A stretch of 64,000 bases of DNA from Achromobacter seleniivolatilans (GTDB lineage: Bacteria; Pseudomonadota; Gammaproteobacteria; Burkholderiales; Burkholderiaceae_B), in the NCBI RefSeq assembly GCF_030864005.1, contig NZ_CP132976.1:1674001-1738000 (forward strand). The letters run 5' to 3'. Of the stretch, positions 38,501 to 47,904 are shown one piece after another (position 1 is the stretch's first letter; each line of letters starts with the position of its first letter). A model generated the notes under the pieces. That model did not search any database. It was not told the DNA's origin and saw only the letters and a list, made by a program, of their open reading frames with translations. Both the position numbers and the translations under genes were made by a program.

Positions 38501-41500
38501 TGCGTCTTGAGCGTAAACCCGTCCGCCTGGCCTGCCGCCTTGCCGATCCTGGCGTTGTGGATGCTGATGCCCCTGATCGCGCTGCGTTTAAGCCGCGCGC
38601 CGGTTGCGGCCAAGGTAAATCTGTCGCCCAACCAGGAACAGTTTCTACGGCTGCTGGCGCGCAAGACGTGGTCTTTCTTTGACGGGCACGGCGGCGCGGA
38701 AGACAACTGGCTGATACCCGACAACATCCAAGACCGGCCCGCGCCCCTCACCGCGCATCGCACGTCACCCACCAATCTTGGCCTTGCTCTGCTATCCAAT
38801 CTGACGGCCTACGACTTTGGCTACATCCAAACCGGCCGTTTGCTGGAGCGGACCCAAGCAACCTTAAGCACCATGGGCAAGCTTGAGCGCTACCTGGGGC
38901 ATTTCTACAACTGGTACGACACGATTACGCTCAAGCCCCTGCCGCCGCTTTATATCTCGACGGTGGACAGCGGCAATCTTGCCGGCCATCTGCTGACGCT
39001 GCGCCCTGGCCTGCTGGCCTTGGCACAGGCCCCAATCCTGCATCCGCGCACGTTCCAAGGCATGGCGGACGCACTGGCGGTACTGCAAGAAAGCGTGGCC
39101 GGCCATAAATTTCCTGAACTGGATCAGCTTGAAGCATCCCTGAATGACGCGTTGCCCCATCCCATGACGCTGGCGCAAACGCGCCAGCATCTGGATCAGA
39201 TACGCACGCTGGCCTACGGACTGCTTGAAGAATTTTCTGCCCCGGCCCACGCCGAACCGCTCTGGCATTGCCGGGCACTGCTGCGCCAATGCGAAGATGC
39301 CAGTGACGAGCTGGCGCTGCTGGCCCCCTGGCACGATCAGCCGGCCGACGCGCCTTGGCAAGACTTCCCGCAACTGCGCGCCATGCCCACGCTGCAACAG
39401 GTCGCAAGCCAGCGCGCCACTTTGCTGCCCGAGTTACGCGCACGGATGGCGGACCCTGATGCGTCTGAAGAAGAACGAGCCTGGCTGCTGGGTGCAGAGC
39501 TTGCGGTAGTTGTGGCGGGCGAACGGGCAGCCGATCGCAGTGCCGCGCTATTGCGCTTGGCCGACACGCTGGCCGAGATGGCAGTCGCGGAATATGGATT
39601 TCTATACGACAAGGGCAGCCGCCTGCTGGCCATAGGCTACAACCTGACCGAGCGCCGGCGCGACGAAGGGCTATACGACCTGTTGGCGTCCGAGGCCCGG
39701 CTGGGCAGTTTCGTGGCTATCGCGCAGGGGCAACTGCCGCAGGAAACCTGGTTTGCGCTGGGCCGTCAGCTCAACAACTCCCCGGGCGGCCCGGTGCTGC
39801 TGTCCTGGAGCGGGTCAATGTTTGAATACCTGATGCCGCGCCTGGTCATGCCGTCCTATGCCCACACCTTGCTGGACCAGACCTGCCAGTCCGCCGTGCG
39901 CGCGCAAATTGAATATGGCAACAAGCTGGGCATTCCCTGGGGCATGTCCGAAAGCGCCTACAACCTGTACGACATCAGCCTGAACTACCAATACCGCGCC
40001 TTTGGCGTGCCGGGGCTGGGGCTTAAGCGCGGGCTGGGTGATGACGTGGTCGTCGCCCCCTATGCGTCCATGATGGCGCTGATGGTGGCGCCCGAAGATG
40101 CCGTCCGCAACCTGCAACGGCTGGCCCGCGACAATCTGATGGGCCGCTACGGACTGTACGAAGCGGTCGACTACACCCCACGCCGTCTGCCGCCTGGCAA
40201 AAGCAGCGCCATCGTGTACTCATATATGGCGCACCATCAAGGCATGGGCTTTCTATCCATTGCCAGCGTATTGCTGGGCCGCACGATGCAAGCCCGTTTC
40301 GAAGCAGACCCGTCCTTTCAGGCCACGATGCTGCTGTTGCAGGAACGGGTTCCGCGCGCCTCGGCCGCCTATGCCAAGGCGGCCGAACTGTCCGTCATTC
40401 GAACCATCGCGCCGGGCCAGGCCGAAGTGTCGGTACGCGTGCTGGATACGGCCGACACTCCGATCCCGGAAGTGCAGCTGCTATCCAATGGGCGCTACCA
40501 CGTCATGGTCACCAACAGCGGCGCAGGTTCCAGCCGCTGGAAAGATCTGGCCGTCACCCGCTGGCGCGAAGACGGCACATGCGACAACTGGGGCACTTTT
40601 TGCTATCTGCGCGACACGGGCAGCGGCAAGGTCTGGTCTACGTCCCATCAACCGACGTTAAAACGGCCCGATCATTACGAGGTCATCTTCTCGGAAGGAC
40701 GCGCGGAGTTCCGACGCACGGACCACCAAATCGACACGCACACAGAAATTGTCGTGTCGCCCGAAGACGATATTGAATTACGCCGCTGCCGGCTGACAAA
40801 CCGCAGCCGCGAACGCCGCACGCTGGAATTCACCACCTATGCCGAAGTCGTGATCGCGCCCGCCATGGCCGACGAGCTGCATCCGGCCTTCAGCAATCTG
40901 TTTGTGCAGACCGAGATCCTGGCGGATGAGCGCGCCATTCTGAGCACACGGCGCGGCCGCAGCCCTGAAGACAATCAGCCGTGGATGTTCCAGCTGCTGG
41001 CTATCCATGGCGGACAGACCGGCGCAGCGTCGTATGAAACCGACCGGGCCTTGTTCCTGGGCCGAGGCGGCTCGGTCGCAACCCCACGCGCAATGGCCTT
41101 CCAAGGCGCGCTGTCCAACAGCCAGGGGTCCGTGCTGGACCCCGTGGCCGCCATCCGCTGCGAGATCACGCTTGAACCCGAAGAAACTGTCATCGTTGAC
41201 CTCGTGCAGGGCGTGGGCGATAGCCGCAACACCTGCCTGAACCTGATCAGCAAATACCAGGACCGCCATCTGGCGGACCGGGCGCTGGAACTATCCTGGA
41301 CCCACGCGCAAGTGACGGTGCGCCAGCTGAACGTGACAGAGGCCGACGCCCAACTGTATGCCCGCCTGGCCAACGCCATCATCTACCAGAACCCAACCAT
41401 GCGTGCGGACGCGGCCACCTTGCTGAAGAACCGGCGCGGACAATCGGGCCTGTGGGGTTATGCCATTTCGGGCGACCTGCCCATCGTCTTGCTACGCATC

Positions 41501-44311
41501 AAGGACCCGGCCAATTTCGAGCTGGTACGCCAGATGGTGCAGGCACATGCGTACTGGCGCCAGAAAGGCGTGGCGGTCGATCTGGTTATCTGGAACGAAG
41601 ACACAGGCAACTACCGGCAGATTCTGCAAGACCGCATGGTGGGGCTCATTTCCGCGGGTGTTGAAGCGCACATCATCGACCGCCCGGGCGGCATTTTTGT
41701 CAGGCCCGGAGACCAGATCTCTGAAGAAGACCGCATCCTGTTGCTGGCCGTCTCACGCGTATCGCTCAGTGATGCGCTGGGCACCCTGTCGAATCAGGTC
41801 AACCGTTTGGCGCTGCCGGAAAACCGCATCGCGCCTTTGGTCATTTCCGCGCAGCCGCTGCCCCCCATCGCGGAGACGCCCAGCGCAACCGCCCCGCCGG
41901 GCCTGCTGCATGACAACGGATTGGGCGGGTTCACGCCAGATGGCGAGGAATACGTGATCACCACTACCGGAGATCAGCGCACGCCAGCGCCGTGGGTTAA
42001 CGTCATCGCCAACGCCAACTTTGGCACTGTGGTGTCTGAAAGCGGGCAAGCCTACACATGGAGCGGCAATGCCCATGAATTCCGCCTGACGCCCTGGCTT
42101 AACGATGCCGTCTCGGACGCCTGCGGAGAGGCCTTTTATCTGCGCGACGAAATCAGCGGCCATTGCTGGTCGGCTACGCCGTATCCCGCAGGCGGCGCTT
42201 CGGCCTACGTGACCCGCCACGGATTCGGATACACGGTGTTCGAGCATATTGAGGACGGCATCGAATCCGAGCTTTGCATCCACGTGGCCCTGGATTCACC
42301 CGTCAAGTTCTACACCCTGTCGGTGCGCAACCGGTCCGGGCGCCGCAGGCGGCTGTCGGCCACCGGTTACGTCGAATGGATATTGGGTGATCTGCGTGCC
42401 AAATCGTCTATGCACGTCACGACTGAGATTGATCCCGAGACGGGCGCGCTGTTTGCGCGCAACACCTTTAATGCAGACTTCGGCCAGCACGTGGCCTACT
42501 TTGACACCCGCAGCCCCACGCGAACGGTAACCGGCGACCGCAAGGAATTCATTGGCAGGAACGGCACGCTGCGTCAGCCGCGCGCGCTGCGCCGCAGCCG
42601 GCTGTCGGGCCGCTCCGGCGCGGGCCTGGACCCATGCGCGGCAATTCAGGTGCCCGTGACGCTGGAAGATGGGCAGGACACGCAAGTGATGTTTCACCTG
42701 GGCGCGTCGCCCCTGGGTCTGGAACACGCCAGAGAGCTGGTGCGCAAATACCGCGAGGCAGGCGAAGCCCAGGAAGAACTCCGCGCGGTCAGGCGTTACT
42801 GGCGGGAAACCCTGGGCGTTGTGCGTATCGATACCCCCGATAGCGCTGTCAACACGCTGGCCAACGGGTGGCTGCTTTACCAGACCTTGGCATGCCGCCT
42901 GTGGGCACGCAGCGGCCATTATCAATCCGGCGGCGCCTATGGCTTTCGGGATCAATTGCAAGACGTCATGGCGCTGACCGTGGCCCGCCCTGCCCTGGCC
43001 CGCGAACATCTGCTGCGTAGCGCCGCCCATCAGTTCGTCCAGGGCGATGTGCAGCATTGGTGGCATCCGCCATCCAACCGGGGTGTGCGCACCCGCTGCT
43101 CGGATGACTACCTGTGGTTGCCGTTTGCCGTCAGTCATTATGTGGACGTGACAGGCGACATGGCCGTGCTGGACGAAGAAGCAGGCTTTATCGAAGCACG
43201 CCCGCTTAACCCCGGCGAGATGTCCAACTACGATCACCCCACGCCGTCGCGTGACTCCGCCAGTCTGTACCTGCACTGCACGCGCGCCTTATCACTGTCG
43301 CTGAACGCGCTGGGCGCCCATGGCCTGCCGTTGATCGGCTCGTGCGATTGGAACGATGGCATGGATAAGGTCGGTGAAGCCGGCCGGGGCGAAAGCGTCT
43401 GGCTGGGCTTCTTCCTGTACGACAACCTGATCCGCTTTGCCCGGCTGGCCCGCGCCCAGGCGGACGAGCCATTCGCCGCGCAATGCGATGCGGCTGCCGG
43501 ACAATTGCGTGCAAGCCTGGAAAAGGCGGGCTGGGACGGGGGCTGGTACCGCCGGGCCTATTTCGATGACGGCTCGCCGCTGGGTTCGGCGCAGAATCTG
43601 GAATGCCAGATCGATTCGCTCTCGCAAAGTTGGGCCGTACTGTCAGGCGCTGCACGCCCTGACCGGGCAAAAATCGCCATGCAGGCAGTAGACGACCGTC
43701 TGGTCGACGATCATCTGGGCCTGATCCGGCTGCTGACGCCATCCTTCGATACCGCGCCGATGAATCCGGGCTATATCCGCGGTTATGTGCCGGGCGTACG
43801 CGAAAACGGCGGCCAATACACCCATGCCGCCATCTGGACGGCCATGGCGTTTTGCGGTTTGCGCGACGAGACGCGCATCGGACGGCTTCTGCCCATGCTG
43901 AACCCCATCAACCACGCCGACAGCCCTGACAAAGCCGCCACCTACAAGGTCGAGCCCTATGTGATGGCGGCGGATGTCTATACGACACCGGGGCAGGAAG
44001 GCCGCGGTGGCTGGACCTGGTACACCGGGTCGTCGGGGCTGATGTACCGGCTGATCCTGGAATCGGTGCTGGGCATGCGGCTGCGAGGTAACTCTTTGAG
44101 CTTCGACCCGTGCATGCCTGCGGACTGGCCCGCGTTCACGCTGCGCTATCGGCACGGCAGCTCCGCGTACTACGTCACCGTGCAGCGCGGGCAAGGCATG
44201 GCCGGTACCGCGCAGCAAGTGTCGGTGGATGGCGTGTTGCAGGAAGACGCCATCCTCGACCTGCTGGACGACGGCCGAGACCGCGAAGTGCTGATTGTGC
44301 TGCCCGGCTAA
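35582..44311 (+). CDS. ndvB: Cyclic beta-1,2-glucan synthase, NdvB/Cgs-type (GT84-GH94)
   Basis: Giant inner-membrane enzyme of 2909 residues that builds cyclic beta-1,2-glucan from UDP-glucose for the periplasm, where it acts in osmoadaptation and host interaction. Visible order: an N-terminal cytoplasmic region; membrane helices near residues 420-490; a GT84 domain with DTDTD at about 644-648 and RRHRWIRGDWQ; a second membrane cluster around 830-1000; a glycoamylase-like domain (GFLYDKGSRLLAIGYNLTERR); two GH94 carbohydrate-binding parts; and a C-terminal GH94 phosphorylase domain with CDWNDGMDKVG near 2588-2598. This matches the layout of Brucella Cgs and rhizobial NdvB. The ATG at 35582 was chosen over an in-frame TTG at 35549; neither has a strong ribosome-binding site. 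Confidence 0.92.
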   Translation: MKRIDWPSLEAAPEWIDLFARSKASLSSAKSEPPLRAELFSALQMEQHGQALAHGHAIGASRMQDSLLPRLTENQTLLAQVCALLIESMRQNRQITPADEWLLDNFYLIEEQIRLAKRHLPKGYSRSLPKLAEGPSAGLPRVYDIALEMISHSDARIDSAGISAFVAAYQRIEPLQLGELWAIPIMMRLALIENLRRVAIRLAYANQNRGLADTWADTMRQSAEEDPTGLILVIANMARSNPPIDGAFVAELARRLQGHGPALALPLTWFEQRLAQSNLTIEQMVVAENQQQAADQVSISNSIGSLRALSTTNWNEFVEGISIVEQTLRMDPAEVYADMDFPTRDRYRHRVERLARKSERTEIELASMAIELAASAAAADAPLADPRRQHVGFYLIDQGQAELVKLAKVRLSLKDKLARLSPRAALAGYAGAIVLLTGALAAGLVLIARAGDIGFWPLVGFAVLSVIAASHLAVAILNWSLTWLIRPQRLPRMDYAKRIPNSARTLVAVPSMLIDSDDGEQLSEALEIRFLANPGENLSFCLLTDFADAPTEHMPADALLLERATAHIQALNHKYRRLGRSPFFLFHRPRRWNAQERVWMGYERKRGKLADLNGLLRGQGAGAFACVVGQADTLADVKYVITLDTDTDLPRETAWKLVGTMAHPLNQAQFDPATQKVTRGYGILQPRVAVSLADLTASAYARLHGGDPGIDPYTNTVSDVYQDIFKEGSFVGKGIYDVDAFEAALKDCFPDNRVLSHDLLEGCYARSGLLSDVQLIEGHPARYTADVSRRHRWIRGDWQLLGWLFGRPPKVPGTAGGPPMSWLARCKILDNLRRSVVSPALVLLLTLGWTLSPYPWVWTTAALLILVLPALFASAMGAVRKEENVVLAQHLVGWIPATLRQFSRAAFALATLAHETLYSLDAILRTLYRLTISRRRLLEWKPSSITNRDGAKRGGPPLQSIWGSPVLALVIGACVLSVNPSAWPAALPILALWMLMPLIALRLSRAPVAAKVNLSPNQEQFLRLLARKTWSFFDGHGGAEDNWLIPDNIQDRPAPLTAHRTSPTNLGLALLSNLTAYDFGYIQTGRLLERTQATLSTMGKLERYLGHFYNWYDTITLKPLPPLYISTVDSGNLAGHLLTLRPGLLALAQAPILHPRTFQGMADALAVLQESVAGHKFPELDQLEASLNDALPHPMTLAQTRQHLDQIRTLAYGLLEEFSAPAHAEPLWHCRALLRQCEDASDELALLAPWHDQPADAPWQDFPQLRAMPTLQQVASQRATLLPELRARMADPDASEEERAWLLGAELAVVVAGERAADRSAALLRLADTLAEMAVAEYGFLYDKGSRLLAIGYNLTERRRDEGLYDLLASEARLGSFVAIAQGQLPQETWFALGRQLNNSPGGPVLLSWSGSMFEYLMPRLVMPSYAHTLLDQTCQSAVRAQIEYGNKLGIPWGMSESAYNLYDISLNYQYRAFGVPGLGLKRGLGDDVVVAPYASMMALMVAPEDAVRNLQRLARDNLMGRYGLYEAVDYTPRRLPPGKSSAIVYSYMAHHQGMGFLSIASVLLGRTMQARFEADPSFQATMLLLQERVPRASAAYAKAAELSVIRTIAPGQAEVSVRVLDTADTPIPEVQLLSNGRYHVMVTNSGAGSSRWKDLAVTRWREDGTCDNWGTFCYLRDTGSGKVWSTSHQPTLKRPDHYEVIFSEGRAEFRRTDHQIDTHTEIVVSPEDDIELRRCRLTNRSRERRTLEFTTYAEVVIAPAMADELHPAFSNLFVQTEILADERAILSTRRGRSPEDNQPWMFQLLAIHGGQTGAASYETDRALFLGRGGSVATPRAMAFQGALSNSQGSVLDPVAAIRCEITLEPEETVIVDLVQGVGDSRNTCLNLISKYQDRHLADRALELSWTHAQVTVRQLNVTEADAQLYARLANAIIYQNPTMRADAATLLKNRRGQSGLWGYAISGDLPIVLLRIKDPANFELVRQMVQAHAYWRQKGVAVDLVIWNEDTGNYRQILQDRMVGLISAGVEAHIIDRPGGIFVRPGDQISEEDRILLLAVSRVSLSDALGTLSNQVNRLALPENRIAPLVISAQPLPPIAETPSATAPPGLLHDNGLGGFTPDGEEYVITTTGDQRTPAPWVNVIANANFGTVVSESGQAYTWSGNAHEFRLTPWLNDAVSDACGEAFYLRDEISGHCWSATPYPAGGASAYVTRHGFGYTVFEHIEDGIESELCIHVALDSPVKFYTLSVRNRSGRRRRLSATGYVEWILGDLRAKSSMHVTTEIDPETGALFARNTFNADFGQHVAYFDTRSPTRTVTGDRKEFIGRNGTLRQPRALRRSRLSGRSGAGLDPCAAIQVPVTLEDGQDTQVMFHLGASPLGLEHARELVRKYREAGEAQEELRAVRRYWRETLGVVRIDTPDSAVNTLANGWLLYQTLACRLWARSGHYQSGGAYGFRDQLQDVMALTVARPALAREHLLRSAAHQFVQGDVQHWWHPPSNRGVRTRCSDDYLWLPFAVSHYVDVTGDMAVLDEEAGFIEARPLNPGEMSNYDHPTPSRDSASLYLHCTRALSLSLNALGAHGLPLIGSCDWNDGMDKVGEAGRGESVWLGFFLYDNLIRFARLARAQADEPFAAQCDAAAGQLRASLEKAGWDGGWYRRAYFDDGSPLGSAQNLECQIDSLSQSWAVLSGAARPDRAKIAMQAVDDRLVDDHLGLIRLLTPSFDTAPMNPGYIRGYVPGVRENGGQYTHAAIWTAMAFCGLRDETRIGRLLPMLNPINHADSPDKAATYKVEPYVMAADVYTTPGQEGRGGWTWYTGSSGLMYRLILESVLGMRLRGNSLSFDPCMPADWPAFTLRYRHGSSAYYVTVQRGQGMAGTAQQVSVDGVLQEDAILDLLDDGRDREVLIVLPG

Positions 44312-44330
44312 AGACCGGCTTGCACATCAC

Positions 44331-44364
44331 GGCGGTTGCAGTCCGCATCACGGCTGCAACCGCC
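44331..44364. terminator. Bidirectional hairpin between ndvB and the siderophore operon
   Basis: GGCGGTTGCAG and CTGCAACCGCC form a perfect 11-bp stem with a 12-base loop. It begins 20 bases after the ndvB stop and covers the last codons of the convergent ABC transporter gene. Probable shared terminator structure without long U-runs. Confidence 0.55.
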
Positions 44365-46090
44365 AGCCCCTGGCCTGCTGCTGCCGCGCCCACATCGCGG
44401 CATAGACGCCGCCCTGCTCCAGCAGCCCTGCGTGCGTGCCCGACTCTTTCAGACGGCCCGCATCCAGCACCAGTATCTGATCCGCGTGCCGGACGGCATT
44501 CAAACGGTGGGCAATGACGATGACGGTGCGCCCGCGCACCAGCTCGCCAATGGCGCGTTGGATCTGCGCCTCGGAAGACGGGTCCACACTGGCGGTGGCT
44601 TCGTCCAGCAACAGAATCGGCGCGTCTTTCAGCAGCGCACGCGCAATCGACAGCCGCTGCCGTTCGCCCCCCGACAAGGATTCCGCATTTTCGGACAACA
44701 CCGTGTCGTAACCCTGCGGTAGCGCCATGATGAAGTCATGGGCGTAAGCACGCCGCGCGGCCGCCTCGACCTGGGCCGGGGTTGCATCTGGCTTGCCGAT
44801 CAGCAGATTTTCCCGCACGGTGCCGGAAAACAGCACCACATCCTGAAACACAATGGCCACCTGTTCGTGCAGGGCTTGCGTGCCCAGCTGCCGCACGTCC
44901 ACACCCCCCAGCCGGATCGAGCCGCCCGTGACATCCCAAAGACGCGCCAGCAGATGCACCAGCGTTGTCTTGCCCGCGCCGCTGCGCCCCACAATGGCAG
45001 TCAGCGTATTGGCGGGGATGCGGCACGACACGCCATCCAGCACTGGCGCACCTGCGTCGTACGCAAAGCGCACATCGCTAAGTTCGAAGTCCTTGCCTTG
45101 CGGGCGGGCGGGATGATCCGGTTCGGGCAGCAACCGTTCACGCAAGAGCGACTCAATGCGGCTCATGGCGCGCTGCGCAAAACGCAGCAGCAAGGTGGAC
45201 AAGCCCAACTCAAATAGCTGCCGGTATAGCGGCAGCGCTACTACCAGAAATAGCAAGAGCTGTTGCGGCGTATACGAAGCATCCGCCAGCCGGGCCGCCC
45301 CCACCAGCACCAAAGACACAAAACCCGCCTCCAGCACAAACCCAAACAGCGCCAGCCAAGGCGCGGGCTTGGATTCCACTTCGGTGACCGCTGCCAATTG
45401 CTCGTCCAGGATGCCGCGCAAGCGCTGCCACGCCTGACCGTGGCGGCCAAACCCGCGCCAGACCGGAACGCCCGCCACATACTCCGCCAAAGCGGATTGC
45501 GCCGCTTCGTTCGCTACAAACATGCGGCGGCCGGGCCGTTGCGCCACGCGCTGCGTCCACGCCATCGCCAACGCCGCCAGCGGCAACACGGCTGCCACCA
45601 GCAAGGCCATCGGCCAATCCAGCCAGGCCAGGAACAGCAGTAGAAAGAGCGGCATCGCCACGCCGGACACAAACACGCCTAGAAAGTGCGACCAGATCGT
45701 CTCGACCATATCCAGATCCGACGTCAGCCGCGCGCTCAGGTCGCCGGTTCGCTGTCTGTCAAACCAGCCCATGGGCAAACACCGCAGATGATCCGCCAAC
45801 CGTAGCCTTGCCTCGCCCATCATGGCGTAAGCTCCGGCAAAGATCAGCGGCATTGCCCGCTGGCCGGCCATGATGCGCAGCGCCACCAGGGCAGCCAGCC
45901 CCACCCCTGAGCCCACGATGAAGCCAGGGGTAGCCTTGCCGTCAAATCCGCTTTGCAGCAATAGATACAGCGCGCCATAAAATGCCGCAGTCAAAGCGCC
46001 TTCAGTCACCGCCCACGCGATGCCCCGCCATAAACGCGCATCGCGCTTGCCCGACAGTCTGAAGCCGGCTTCTGCCAGTTCCCGGATCAT
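44348..46090 (-). CDS. ABC half-transporter, YbtQ/Irp7-like
   Basis: Fused membrane-ATPase half-transporter of 580 residues. Six membrane helices precede an ATPase with Walker A GRSGAGKTT, signature LSGGERQR and Walker B ILLLDEATASVD. Although such proteins have the exporter fold, the YbtP/YbtQ pair of Yersinia imports iron-yersiniabactin, and the adjacent receptor and permease genes argue for the same role. The ATG at 46090 overlaps the stop of its partner gene by 4 bases; the two halves most likely form a heterodimer. Last gene of the leftward operon. A drug or peptide exporter is the main alternative. Confidence 0.82.
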   Translation of the reverse strand: MIRELAEAGFRLSGKRDARLWRGIAWAVTEGALTAAFYGALYLLLQSGFDGKATPGFIVGSGVGLAALVALRIMAGQRAMPLIFAGAYAMMGEARLRLADHLRCLPMGWFDRQRTGDLSARLTSDLDMVETIWSHFLGVFVSGVAMPLFLLLFLAWLDWPMALLVAAVLPLAALAMAWTQRVAQRPGRRMFVANEAAQSALAEYVAGVPVWRGFGRHGQAWQRLRGILDEQLAAVTEVESKPAPWLALFGFVLEAGFVSLVLVGAARLADASYTPQQLLLFLVVALPLYRQLFELGLSTLLLRFAQRAMSRIESLLRERLLPEPDHPARPQGKDFELSDVRFAYDAGAPVLDGVSCRIPANTLTAIVGRSGAGKTTLVHLLARLWDVTGGSIRLGGVDVRQLGTQALHEQVAIVFQDVVLFSGTVRENLLIGKPDATPAQVEAAARRAYAHDFIMALPQGYDTVLSENAESLSGGERQRLSIARALLKDAPILLLDEATASVDPSSEAQIQRAIGELVRGRTVIVIAHRLNAVRHADQILVLDAGRLKESGTHAGLLEQGGVYAAMWARQQQARGWRLQP

Positions 46091-47904
46091 GCTTGTTCTC
46101 CCTTGGCGTCCAGCCGCCAATCGCGAGCAGCTTCGTGGTCGCGCCACAACGCCTGATACGCCGCGCAGCCCGACAACAGCTCTGCGTGACTGCCCTGACC
46201 CGCAACCCGGCCCTGTTCCATGACAACGATCCGGTCCGCCTGCATCACCGTATGCAGCCGGTGCGCAATCATCAATACCGTGCGGCCGCGGCACAAGCTG
46301 GACAATGCGTCTTGAACCAGCGCCTCGTTCTCGGCATCGACGCTGGCGGTGGCCTCGTCCAGCAATAGGATGGGCGCGTCTTTCAGCAAGGCTCGCGCAA
46401 TCGACAGGCGCTGGCGTTCCCCACCCGATAAACGCGCACCGCGTTCGCCTATCACCGTCTCGTAACCCAAAGGCAGCGCCATGATGAAGTCATGGGCGCT
46501 GGCCGCCCGCGCGGCGCTTTCCAGCTGGGCAGCAGTCGCATCGCTGCGCGCCAGCCGCAGATTGTCGGCAACGGTGCCGTGAAACAGAAACACATCCTGG
46601 AACACAACGCTGATCTGCGCCAGCAGCGCGTCCAAGGGCCAGTCCCGCACGTCACGCCCGCCCACGCGCACCCGGCCCGCGCTGACGTCGTACAGGCGCG
46701 GCAGCAGCCGCAACAGCGTGCTCTTGCCTGAACCACTGGCGCCCACCAACGCCGTCAAGCGGCCCGCGCCCGCGCAGAACGTCACGCCATCCAGCGCCAG
46801 CCTGTCGCCGTAGCGATGGCCGGCATCCAGGAATTCGATATCCATGGGCCCCTCTGGCGCCGCGCAGTCCGGCTTGTCCTGTAACGCCGGCTCGGCCAGC
46901 ACGGCATTGATATTGGCCAATGCCTGCGCACGCTGCGACTGTTCCCCTAACGCAAAGGTCAGGCGCAGCAAAGGTTGCAGCACCGCCGGGGCCAAGAGCA
47001 GAAACAGGAAGAAGGTCGGAATATCCAACGAACCCTGCGTCAGCAGCCAGACGCCCAGCGGCGCTACCAGCAACAGATTGGATGACAGCAGACTGGTGTA
47101 AACCAGCCAACCGCGCGCCGAGACCCGGGCGTAATCCGCCACCCATGCCGCAGCGCCCCGGATCACCTCGGCCAGGCTGCTGAATGACCGCGAATCCAGG
47201 CCAAATGACTTCACCACCTGGACGCCCCGCACATACTCCCCGACCTGATCCGCAATCTTGAGCTGGAGCGCATTCCATTCGCCAGCCCGCTGCGTGGCTT
47301 CGCGCATCAACAAGGCTTGGGCGGCAAGCGCAGCCGGCAAGGGAGCCACGGCCGCAAGCGCCATGCGCCAGTCCACGGCAAACAGCACGGCCAGCGCTGC
47401 CAGCGGCACCACGACCGCCGCGACAGCGTCAGGCAGCATGTGCGCCAGAAAGCCTTCCAGACCGTTGACGTCGTCCGTCAGCGCCCGGCGCAGGCCGCCC
47501 CGGCCTCGCGCTGAAAAGAAAGACAGCGGCACACGGCCCAGCTTGCGCGCCACCGCGAGCCGCAACCGGTGCTGGATGCTGAATGCGCCGTGGTGCGCCA
47601 GCGTATGGCTGACCGCCATGGCGGCCCAGCGCAACGCCAGCGCGGCAAGCGTCCAGCCCGCCAGACGCCAAACCTGATCCATATCTGGCTGCGGCGCGTA
47701 TAGCTCCTGCGCAATGCGGTAGACGAGCCAGAACGGCGCCACGCTCAACGCCGCCGACAAGATGGCGGTCGCCACGGCCAACCCCAGCAGGCCCGGCGAA
47801 TGCCGGATCAACCCGACAAAGCGATGGCGGCCCGCGTCCATTGGCGGATCTGCCTTATCGTCGCCCGCCATCTGCCCTACGCGCTGTGATTGCGTCCGGT
47901 TCAT
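46087..47904 (-). CDS. ABC half-transporter, YbtP/Irp6-like
   Basis: Membrane-ATPase half-transporter of 605 residues with six N-terminal helices, Walker A GASGSGKST, signature LSGGERQR and Walker B ILLLDEATASVD. It is homologous to the following gene in overall plan, as expected of a heterodimer. The start MNRTQSQRVGQMAGD at 47904 was chosen because it overlaps the MFS gene stop as ATGA. With the YbtQ-like partner, MFS protein and TonB receptor it forms a complete outer-to-inner membrane route for a ferri-siderophore of the yersiniabactin/pyochelin class (inferred from gene set). Confidence 0.82.
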   Translation of the reverse strand: MNRTQSQRVGQMAGDDKADPPMDAGRHRFVGLIRHSPGLLGLAVATAILSAALSVAPFWLVYRIAQELYAPQPDMDQVWRLAGWTLAALALRWAAMAVSHTLAHHGAFSIQHRLRLAVARKLGRVPLSFFSARGRGGLRRALTDDVNGLEGFLAHMLPDAVAAVVVPLAALAVLFAVDWRMALAAVAPLPAALAAQALLMREATQRAGEWNALQLKIADQVGEYVRGVQVVKSFGLDSRSFSSLAEVIRGAAAWVADYARVSARGWLVYTSLLSSNLLLVAPLGVWLLTQGSLDIPTFFLFLLLAPAVLQPLLRLTFALGEQSQRAQALANINAVLAEPALQDKPDCAAPEGPMDIEFLDAGHRYGDRLALDGVTFCAGAGRLTALVGASGSGKSTLLRLLPRLYDVSAGRVRVGGRDVRDWPLDALLAQISVVFQDVFLFHGTVADNLRLARSDATAAQLESAARAASAHDFIMALPLGYETVIGERGARLSGGERQRLSIARALLKDAPILLLDEATASVDAENEALVQDALSSLCRGRTVLMIAHRLHTVMQADRIVVMEQGRVAGQGSHAELLSGCAAYQALWRDHEAARDWRLDAKGEQA

